A stretch of DNA of 64,000 nt from Pyxidicoccus xibeiensis (GTDB taxonomy: Bacteria > Myxococcota > Myxococcia > Myxococcales > Myxococcaceae): assembly GCF_024198175.1 (NCBI RefSeq), contig NZ_JAJVKV010000017.1:1-64000 (forward strand), given 5' to 3'. Each line of letters opens with the position of its first letter. The first letter of the stretch is position 1. The position numbers and the translations under genes were made by a program. Positions 57,929 through 64,000 of this stretch are shown here, in pieces. The notes below the pieces were generated by a model. It was not told the origin of the DNA and ran no database searches. It was given only the letters and a program-made list of their open reading frames with translations.

Positions 57929-59076
57929 GCCGGTCCTCCTCCCTGGCACTCGCGCTGCTGGCGGCCGCCTGGGTGGGGGCCGCGTGGCCCGCGTCCGCGC
58001 AGCAGCCGCCCGCCGCGCCGGAAGAGGCGGAGCAGTCCGCCCTGCGCGAGAAGCTGGCCACCCAGCGCGCGACGCTGGCCCTCATCGAGGCGAAGAAGCT
58101 CTCCGTGCTGGAGGGCGTGGAGCTGATGGAGGAGATGGCGTCCTTCTCCCGGCGGCGCGTGCGCTCGCTGGAGGGCGACCTGGCCGTCTTCCGCCGCCGC
58201 GTGGTGCTGGCCGAGCGCGAGGAGGTCATCCTGCGGGACGCGCTGCGGCTGCAACTGCGGCGGCTGTCTCCCCGGCTGCGCACCCTCTATCGCCTCATGC
58301 GCCGCCGCCCGCTGGAGGTGTTGCTGTCGGCGGAGGACTTCGCCTCGCTGGTGTGGCGCGCGCGGGCGCTGGAGGCCAGCATGTCCGGCGACCTGGAGCT
58401 GCTGCGCGCCGTGCAGCGCGTGGCGCATCTTCAGAGGCAGGCGACGCGGGAGCTGAAGCGGCTCCAGTCCTCGCTGTCCGCGCGCGTGGCCTTCCTCCAG
58501 GAGCAGGAGAAGCTGGCCCGGGCGCAGCAGGAGGCGCTGGAGGAGGTGGTGGGCTCGCTGGCCGGAGAGGCGGAGCTGGCGAAGCGCGCCGTGCGCGAGC
58601 TGGAGCAGGCGGACGCGGAGCTCGCCCGCGTGGTGAGTGACTTGAAGGAGCTGCCCGCCACGCACGGCTTCGGCGCGCTGCGCGGCAAGCTGCCCCGCCC
58701 GGTGAAGGGCCTCATCGAGGTGGGCTTCGGCAAGGTCGTCAACCCGCGCTTCAACACCGTCACCGTGCAGAAGGGCCTGGACATCCGCGCCCCCGCCGGC
58801 ACCCCGGTGCAGGCCGTGGCCGAGGGCACCGTCGCCTACGCCGGCACGCTGCGCGGCTACGGCAACCTGCTCATCCTGGACCACGGCGACGGCTTCCACA
58901 CCCTCATGGCCCACCTGTCCACGATTACGCCCGGCCTGGGCACCACCGTGGCCGCTGGCGACGTGGTGGGCGAGGTGGGCGACACCGGCTCCCTCAAGGG
59001 CGCCTACCTCTACTTCGAGGTCCGCAAGGCAGGGCAGGCCGTGGACCCGGCGCCCTGGCTGGCCCCTGTTCCCTGA
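57925..59076 (+). CDS. envC: EnvC-like amidase activator (degenerate M23)
   Basis: A 383-residue periplasmic protein: signal peptide (about 1-26), a long coiled coil (about 30-245; ERLRE-type repeats such as LRALQRVAHLQRQATRELKR) and a C-terminal LytM/M23 domain. Two metal-site motifs are lost: QKGLDIRAP replaces HxGxDI and YLYFEVRKAG replaces HxHFE. It is therefore likely not a peptidase but an EnvC-type activator of amidases controlled by FtsEX. Start ATG overlaps the ftsX stop by four bases (GTATGAGC). Confidence 0.92.
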   Translation: MSRSSSLALALLAAAWVGAAWPASAQQPPAAPEEAEQSALREKLATQRATLALIEAKKLSVLEGVELMEEMASFSRRRVRSLEGDLAVFRRRVVLAEREEVILRDALRLQLRRLSPRLRTLYRLMRRRPLEVLLSAEDFASLVWRARALEASMSGDLELLRAVQRVAHLQRQATRELKRLQSSLSARVAFLQEQEKLARAQQEALEEVVGSLAGEAELAKRAVRELEQADAELARVVSDLKELPATHGFGALRGKLPRPVKGLIEVGFGKVVNPRFNTVTVQKGLDIRAPAGTPVQAVAEGTVAYAGTLRGYGNLLILDHGDGFHTLMAHLSTITPGLGTTVAAGDVVGEVGDTGSLKGAYLYFEVRKAGQAVDPAPWLAPVP

Positions 59077-59148
59077 CGCGGTGCGGCGAAGAATCGCGCG
59101 GGCTGTTAGATTCCCCGGCACCCCCTCTCACGAGGAGCAGGCAGGCGC

Positions 59149-60009
59149 ATGGATTTGATGGGCGGAATGCAGAAGGTGCTGCGGCACATGCTGGTGGCGC
59201 GCGGCGTCCAGTCCTCGACAGTCGAGGTGGCCGGGCAGTCGCTGCACCACTACTCGCTGAAGGGGGAGGGGAAGGGGCCGCCGGTGGTGCTGGTGCACGG
59301 GCTGGGCGGCTCCGCCAACGGCTTCGGGCGGACGTTCTTCGGGCTGGCGAAGCGCTTCTCGCGCGTGGTGGCGCCGGACCTGCCGGGCCACGGCTTCTCC
59401 ATGGAGTACTGCGGCGGCGAAGTCTGCGTGCGCAACCAGTTCGACGTGCTGCGCGCCTACGTGGAGCAGGTGGTGGGCGAGCCGGCGCTGGTGGTGGGCA
59501 ACTCGCTGGGCGGCGCCATGTCGGTGAACCTGGCGGCGGAGTACCCCCAGTGGGTGCGCGCGCTGGCGCTGGTGGCGCCCGCGGGCGCGGAGCTGCCGGA
59601 GGCGGAGAACACCGCGCTGCTCAACTCGTTCGCCGTGCGCTCGCCCGCGGAGGCCCGCGCCTTCACGCGGCGGCTGTTCCACCGGCCGCCGCTGCCGGCG
59701 CTGCTGTTCGCCTACGAGCTGCGCCGCTTCTATGACACCCCCACGGTGCGGGCGCTGACGTCCGAGGCGCTGGCCACGCGCGCCAGCCTGGAGCCCGGCA
59801 AGGTCCGCAACCTGGCCATGCCGGTGCTGTTCCTCTGGGGAGGCAGCGAGCGGCTGCTCCCCTCGGTGACGCTGCAGTGGTACCGCGACCACCTGCCGCC
59901 CCACGCCCAGGTGCACGTGGTGGACGGCTTCGGCCACGTGCCCCAGCTGGAGCGTCCGGACGAGCTGGTGTCGCACCTGGTGCGCTTCGCCGACACGGCA
60001 GGGCTGTAG
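59149..60009 (+). CDS. alpha/beta hydrolase
   Basis: A 286-residue soluble enzyme of the alpha/beta fold. Oxyanion region VVLVHGLGGSANGF (about 45-58), nucleophile elbow VGNSLGGAMS (Ser at about 118), acid in VLFLWGGSERL, and catalytic His in VDGFGHVPQLERPD. Substrate unknown; an esterase or lipase is the cautious reading. A weak signal-like N-terminus is absent. It lies between envC and ctpA, 72 bp from envC and 60 from ctpA, so it may be co-expressed with division genes. GAGGAG precedes the ATG. Confidence 0.88.
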   Translation: MDLMGGMQKVLRHMLVARGVQSSTVEVAGQSLHHYSLKGEGKGPPVVLVHGLGGSANGFGRTFFGLAKRFSRVVAPDLPGHGFSMEYCGGEVCVRNQFDVLRAYVEQVVGEPALVVGNSLGGAMSVNLAAEYPQWVRALALVAPAGAELPEAENTALLNSFAVRSPAEARAFTRRLFHRPPLPALLFAYELRRFYDTPTVRALTSEALATRASLEPGKVRNLAMPVLFLWGGSERLLPSVTLQWYRDHLPPHAQVHVVDGFGHVPQLERPDELVSHLVRFADTAGL

Positions 60010-60069
60010 AGGCCGGGCTACACTGGTGCGCAGCCTTCCGGGCCCCCTCCCGGGAAAGGACGTACCGAC

Positions 60070-61458
60070 GTGAAGCGTCTCCCCCAGCCGTGGCGCGCGG
60101 CGCTGGCCGCCTTCCTCCTCCTGAGCGGGCCCGCCGTCGCCGACGACAAGGCGAAGGGCGGGCGTGCCTCCGGCGCGGCTCCCGCGAGTGGCCGCGCGGA
60201 GCGGGCCGAGCGTGACGACGCCACCTACCGCCAGCTCGAGCTCTTCGCGCGCGTGCTGTCCTACGTGGAGAACAACTACGTGGAGCCGGCGGACCGCGAG
60301 CGGCTCATCCACGGTGCCATCCAGGGCATGCTGGAGACGCTGGACCCGCACACCGTCTACATGCCCCCGGAGGTGTTCCGGGAGATGAAGATAGACACCT
60401 CGGGCGAGTGGGGCGGGCTGGGCATCGAGATTGCGCGCAAGGACGAGCGCATCGTGGTGGTGGCCCCCATCGACGACACCCCGGCGGCGCGCGCGGGCAT
60501 CAAGGCGGGCGACGAGCTGGTGGGCATCGACGGGGAGAGCACACAGGGCATGGACGTGGGCCGCGCCATGCAGAAGATGCGCGGGCCCGCGGGCGGGCGG
60601 GTGCTACTCACCATCATGCGCCGGGGCTTCAGCGCGCCTCGCGACATCGCCATCATCCGCGACCACATCCGCATCGTCTCCGTGGAGGGCGCGCTCCACG
60701 GTGGCATCGCCCACGTGAAGGTGAAGAACTTCCAGGACCGCACGGACCTGTACCTGCGCAAGGAGCTGGACCGGCTGCGCGCCCTCAACGGCGGCAAGGA
60801 GCTGCGCGGGCTGGTGCTGGACTTGCGCAACAACCCCGGCGGCCTGCTGGACCAGGCGGTGGCGATGAGCGACCGCTTCCTGCCGGGCAACCTGCCCATC
60901 GTCTCCACGCGGGGGCGCGACGGCCGCAACGCCAACGAGGAGCGCAGCAAGGACCGCGACACGGAGAAGGACTACCCGGTGGTGGTGCTCGTCAACGCCG
61001 GCAGCGCGTCCGCGTCCGAAATCGTGGCCGGCGCGCTCCAGGACCATGGCCGCGCCGTCATCATGGGCACGCCCACCTTCGGCAAGGGCAGCGTGCAGAC
61101 AGTCATCGAGCTGGAGGACGGCTCCGGGCTGAAGCTGACCATCGCCCGCTACTACACGCCCAAGGGGCGCAGCATCCAGGAGCGGGGCATCACTCCGGAC
61201 TTCCTCGTGCCGGACGAGCCGGGCGGCAAGGTGCAGAGCGACGTGGTCCGCGAGAAGGACCTGCGCCGCCACTTCCGCGCCGAGCCCACCGCGAGCACCG
61301 AGGCCCCCGCCCCCGCGCCGCGCGGCCTCCCCGAGGGCCTCAAGCCCTGGGACGTCACCGCGAAGCTGGAGGACTACCCGCTGAAGGTCGCCCTCGAGTA
61401 CCTGCACGGCATTGCCACCGCCCCAGCGCGTGTGCCGGCCCGCACGTCGGGTCGTTGA
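60070..61458 (+). CDS. ctpA: carboxy-terminal processing protease (S41)
   Basis: A 462-residue exported serine protease. A signal sequence (about 1-24) is followed by an N-terminal helical cap, a PDZ domain (about 115-195; EWGGLGIEIARKDERIVVV), and the S41 catalytic domain with RNNPGGLLDQAV, Ser in NAGSASASEIVAG (about 310-316) and Lys in GTPTFGKGSVQ (about 340). The C-terminal tail is disordered. It cuts proteins at their C-termini; in the ftsEX-envC neighbourhood it often controls peptidoglycan hydrolases. AAGGA precedes the GTG start. Confidence 0.95.
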   Translation: MKRLPQPWRAALAAFLLLSGPAVADDKAKGGRASGAAPASGRAERAERDDATYRQLELFARVLSYVENNYVEPADRERLIHGAIQGMLETLDPHTVYMPPEVFREMKIDTSGEWGGLGIEIARKDERIVVVAPIDDTPAARAGIKAGDELVGIDGESTQGMDVGRAMQKMRGPAGGRVLLTIMRRGFSAPRDIAIIRDHIRIVSVEGALHGGIAHVKVKNFQDRTDLYLRKELDRLRALNGGKELRGLVLDLRNNPGGLLDQAVAMSDRFLPGNLPIVSTRGRDGRNANEERSKDRDTEKDYPVVVLVNAGSASASEIVAGALQDHGRAVIMGTPTFGKGSVQTVIELEDGSGLKLTIARYYTPKGRSIQERGITPDFLVPDEPGGKVQSDVVREKDLRRHFRAEPTASTEAPAPAPRGLPEGLKPWDVTAKLEDYPLKVALEYLHGIATAPARVPARTSGR

Positions 61459-61527
61459 TGACTCCTTCGCGCTTGCATTTCGCCGCGCAGTCCGTTTGAT
61501 GCGCAACGAACAGAGGGTGAACGAGTG

Positions 61528-63435
61528 ATGCGACCTTCGAGCATTCGCGCGCTGCGCGCGGCCCTGAGCGGGTGGCTGGTGGGCCTGCTGGCCGTGGGGC
61601 CGGCGGCGGCGCAGTCTTCCCTGCCTCCGAGGCTGGTGCCCCGGGCCCTTCCCGCGGCGGCGTCATCGTCGACGGTGACGGTGGTGGCCATTCCGCTGGA
61701 CGCCGCGGCCCGGGGTGAAGCGGCCCGGCTGGCGTACCTGGCGGAGCAGGCGGTGGCGCGCTCGGGCCGGCTGCAACTGGTGCGGCTGGCGGATGCGCTG
61801 GACGCGGCGGGCCGGCGTGAGCGCGAGGCCCGCGCCGCCGAGGTGGCCACGGCGATGCAGGAGGGCCAGCGCGCCTACGACGAGCTGGACACGGAGAAGG
61901 CGCTCCAGCAGTTCGACGCGGCGGTGCGCGCCGCCGAGGCCGGTGACCTGTCGCTGCGCTTCGGCGACCTGAGCCGCGCGCGGGTGATGAAGGCGGCCAC
62001 GCAGGTGGCCAACGGGGAGAACACGGCGGCGCAGCTGGAGATCCGCTCGGTGCTGGCGGTGGACCCGCGGGCGCAGTTCTCGCCCAACTTCTTCCCGCCG
62101 GACGAGATGGCCTTCGTGGAGAAGGAGCGCAAGGCGGTGCTGGCCGGCGCGACGGGGACGCTGAACATCCGCACGGAGCCGGTGCCCGCCCACGTGTTCG
62201 TGGACGGCGAGTTCCGGGGCGTGTCCCCGGTGGCGCTGACGGACGTGACGCCCGCGGACCACTACGTGACGGTGGTGGCGCCGGGCTACGCGCTGGCGCA
62301 GCGCCGGGCCCGCGAGGGCGACACGGTGCTCACCCTGACGCCCGTGGCCTCGCAGAAGGCCCTGCAGACGCTGACGGAGGCGGTGGCGAGCAAGCCGGGC
62401 GGGGTGGAGCGGGACAGGGCCCTGCGCGAGCTGGGCACGCTCGCGGGCGTGTCCCAGGTGCTGGCGCTGCTGGTGCGCGGCGGGGCCGGGGCCGTGCCGC
62501 TGGAGGTGACGGCGCTGCGGCTGGAGGTGGCGGACGGGCACAACCAGGCCTATGCGCTGGGGACGGTGCCGCGCGGGGACGGCATGGCCACGGGCTCGCA
62601 GGCGCTGCTGACGGGGCTGGTGGCCGCGGATGCGCCGCGCCAGGGTGGCAAGCCGGTGACGCACTTCGCGAGCGGTGGCAGCGCCACGCGCCGCACCGTG
62701 GGCTACGTGCTGCTGGCCACGGGCGTGGCCCTGGCGGCCGGCGGCATCTACTTCGGCATGGAGGCCTCCGCGAAGGAGGACGAGTTCAAGCGCGCCGTGC
62801 AGAACAGCCCCCGCGCCCAGGACATCAAGGACACCGGCAAGACGTACGCGCTGGTGGCCGACGTCGGCATCATCGCCGGCCTCGTGTCCGCGGGCCTGGG
62901 CGGGTACTTCGCCTTCGCTGGCGGGGGCGACAGCAGCCCGAGCCCCTCCCGCGCGAGGCCGGCTCCGGAGCCCACCCGGCAGCGGGAGCCCACCCGCGCC
63001 CCGCCTCCGGCGCGCACGACCGAGTCGAAGCCGGAGCGCGAGGCGCTGCCCATGCCGCCGCCGCCGTCGAAGTCCACGAGCAAGCCCCGGAGCGAGCCGC
63101 TCCCCATGCCTCCGCCGCCTCCGGCGAAGACCGCCCCGCCGTCCACGCCTCCGCCCGCGGCGCAGGAAGAGGCCGCCCCGCCCCCGCGTCCGGCCGACAC
63201 CGGCAAGCGCTCGCGCGAGGACGAGGCCCGCCAGCGCGAGGAGGAGCTGCGCAAGCGCCGCGAAGAGGTGGAGCGCCAGCGCCGCGAGCTGGAGGCGCAG
63301 CGCAAGAAGGAAGAGGAGGACGCGCGGCGCGAGCAGGAGGCGAAGCGCAAGCGCGAGGAGGAGGAGCGGCGGAAGCAGGAAGAGGAGAAGAAGAAGCGCC
63401 CCTCACTCGACGAAGACGATCTCCGGAACTACTAG
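61528..63435 (+). CDS. PEGA-domain membrane protein with coiled-coil tail
   Basis: A 635-residue protein. A signal peptide (about 1-29; SGWLVGLLAVGPAAAQ) is followed by a helical TPR-like region (about 60-190), a PEGA domain (about 210-272; TGTLNIRTEPVPAHVFVDGE, VTVVAPGYAL), two membrane helices (about 393-415 and 440-462), a Pro-rich region (about 470-555; repeated LPMPPPP) and a highly charged coiled coil (560-630; KREEEERRKQEEEKKK). Probably a periplasmic or outer-face protein tied to the inner membrane. A GTG three bases upstream is an alternative start. Function unknown. Confidence 0.83.
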   Translation: MRPSSIRALRAALSGWLVGLLAVGPAAAQSSLPPRLVPRALPAAASSSTVTVVAIPLDAAARGEAARLAYLAEQAVARSGRLQLVRLADALDAAGRREREARAAEVATAMQEGQRAYDELDTEKALQQFDAAVRAAEAGDLSLRFGDLSRARVMKAATQVANGENTAAQLEIRSVLAVDPRAQFSPNFFPPDEMAFVEKERKAVLAGATGTLNIRTEPVPAHVFVDGEFRGVSPVALTDVTPADHYVTVVAPGYALAQRRAREGDTVLTLTPVASQKALQTLTEAVASKPGGVERDRALRELGTLAGVSQVLALLVRGGAGAVPLEVTALRLEVADGHNQAYALGTVPRGDGMATGSQALLTGLVAADAPRQGGKPVTHFASGGSATRRTVGYVLLATGVALAAGGIYFGMEASAKEDEFKRAVQNSPRAQDIKDTGKTYALVADVGIIAGLVSAGLGGYFAFAGGGDSSPSPSRARPAPEPTRQREPTRAPPPARTTESKPEREALPMPPPPSKSTSKPRSEPLPMPPPPPAKTAPPSTPPPAAQEEAAPPPRPADTGKRSREDEARQREEELRKRREEVERQRRELEAQRKKEEEDARREQEAKRKREEEERRKQEEEKKKRPSLDEDDLRNY

Positions 63436-63437
63436 CC

Positions 63438-63692
63438 ATGCGCCGTCCTCTCCGCTCTCTCGTCCCGCTCGCGGCCCTCTCCCTGACGCTGTCCGCGTGC
63501 AGCCTCCTCGTCGACTTCGACGAGGAGGGGCAGCCCTGTGACGCCCTCAACCAGTGCCTGGAGGGCTACACCTGCCAGGGCGACGTGTGCGTCTCCGACG
63601 ACAGCCCCGCACCCGATGCCGGCACGGGTGCTGATGCCGGTACGGGTGTCGATGCCGGCACCGACGCGGGCGTCGTCGACGCCGGCGGCTGA
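63438..63692 (+). CDS. small lipoprotein with DAGTG repeats
   Basis: An 84-residue predicted lipoprotein: signal RSLVPLAALSLTLSAC with Cys21. A Cys-rich middle (QPCDALNQCLEGYTCQGDVC) resembles short Dickkopf/EGF-like cysteine knots of myxobacterial surface lipoproteins. The tail is made of DAGTG repeats. It follows the PEGA gene by 2 bp and is probably in its operon. Function unknown. Confidence 0.78.
   Translation: MRRPLRSLVPLAALSLTLSACSLLVDFDEEGQPCDALNQCLEGYTCQGDVCVSDDSPAPDAGTGADAGTGVDAGTDAGVVDAGG
63615..63668 (+). repeat. 18-bp tandem repeats coding for Asp-Ala-Gly-Thr units
   Basis: Three 18-bp units begin GATGCCGG at 63615, 63633 and 63651, each encoding DAGTGx or DAGTDA. Copy change would alter tail length by six residues. 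Confidence 0.7.
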
Positions 63693-63715
63693 GCCCGCCG
63701 GTGGGGTGGGGGTGC

Positions 63716-63733
63716 GGGACTTTCTACAGTCCC
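63716..63733 (+). terminator. weak hairpin after the small lipoprotein gene
   Basis: GGGACT and AGTCCC with loop TTCTAC, 23 bases past the stop, inside a GC-rich gap with other short inverted repeats. No U-run. Possible weak terminator. Confidence 0.35.
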
Positions 63734-63907
63734 CCGCCGTGTCCCGGGGACCGCGCCGTGTCCCCGGAACCACGCCTGCCCGCCTGCCCTCCCTCCGCAA
63801 CTCCCCGGAGTCATGAGGGAATCCGTGCCCGGCGTGCGGCCCGGCCCGGACGCGGGGTGGTTGGCATCCGCCGTGCTCTGTCCGGTGCCCAGGAGGCATC
63901 AATCGAC

Positions 63908-64000
63908 ATGGGCAAGCGCGTCGGAGTCCTGATGGGCGGATGGGGTGAGGAGCGGGAGATTTCGCTCAAGACGGGAGAGGCCGTCGTGGCGGCGCTGGAG
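63908..64000 (+). CDS. ddl: D-alanine--D-alanine ligase, N-terminal part cut by window edge
   Basis: The first 31 codons are present. They read MGKRVGVLMGGWGEEREISL and continue into KTGEAVVAALE, which is the conserved N-terminal segment of Ddl (VxVLMGGxSxEREVSLxSG). The enzyme joins two D-Ala for peptidoglycan. AGGAGG lies about 12 bases upstream of the ATG. Only the N-terminus is visible, so domains and active site could not be checked. Confidence 0.85.
   Translation, partial: MGKRVGVLMGGWGEEREISLKTGEAVVAALE

Noticed and set aside
57925-59076. Active M23 endopeptidase
   Set aside because: Two of the metal-binding motifs (HxGxD and HxH) are changed to QKGLD and YLYFE, so an EnvC-type activator is more likely.
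63690-63907. Repeats as a CRISPR array or mobile element
   Set aside because: Only short GC-rich inverted repeats of unequal length and spacing; no regular spacers and no cas or transposase genes.

Overview
The window reads as chromosome from a fruiting myxobacterium of the family Myxococcaceae (Myxococcus, Corallococcus or Pyxidicoccus type). GC is about 70 percent with strong third-position GC bias, so many long open frames opposite real genes are shadows. The type IV pilus locus has the order I remember from Myxococcus xanthus (pilB-T-C-S-R-A-G-H-I-D, then a second sensor/regulator pair, then pilM-N-O-P-Q), followed by efp, accB, accC and the TPR protein SgmX. The PilA N-terminus is typical of the family, but the C-terminal half differs from the M. 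xanthus sequence I remember, so a relative of M. xanthus is more likely than M. xanthus itself.

Layout. 1-2530 (minus strand): a cut-off Pro/Thr-rich protein, a small lipoprotein, a response-regulator diguanylate cyclase and TrmB. 2619-3545: RibF. 3756-24653 (plus): the pilus locus, covering motor ATPases, platform protein, PilS/PilR with the pilin gene behind a sigma-54-type promoter, the PilGHI ABC system, prepilin peptidase, PilS2/PilR2, and the PilMNOP alignment complex with the PilQ secretin. 24690-32853: a lipoprotein, a Roadblock/LC7 protein, EF-P, AccB, AccC, SgmX and an ExeA-like ATPase. 32859-40421: a TamB-like protein, a multi-POTRA Omp85 protein and a lipoprotein. 40437-42167 (minus): an ATPase preceded by a lower-GC two-gene lipoprotein cassette that looks inserted. 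42244-50286: an acyltransferase converging on a minus-strand operon (Spinster-type MFS, Ppx/GppA, aminotransferase), then tolQ-tolR-tolA-like-tolB. 50447-54725: a lipoprotein, MurI, a CarF-type plasmanylethanolamine desaturase, a probable RomY polarity protein and a 125-residue photoactive-yellow-protein homologue. 54741-64000: a DASS transporter, ftsE-ftsX-envC-hydrolase-ctpA, a PEGA-domain protein, a small lipoprotein and the start of a D-Ala-D-Ala ligase.

How it fits together. Most of the window serves the envelope and motility. The pilus machine sits beside genes that decide where it is built (SgmX, a Roadblock protein, probable RomY) and beside a possible second-messenger input (diguanylate cyclase upstream, a cyclic-di-GMP-type N-terminal domain on PilB). 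Envelope modules follow: TamB/Omp85, Tol, FtsEX/EnvC, MurI, Ddl. A possible light-related pair (CarF and PYP) lies near 53-54.7 kb.

No stretch over 300 bases lacks a gene. The longest gaps are 11162-11428 (pilA promoter), 53332-53600 (between carF and romY), 63693-63907, 3546-3755 and 18533-18732. I saw no tRNA, rRNA, CRISPR array, insertion sequence or integrase. Gene identities rest on reading motifs and gene order, not on database searches.
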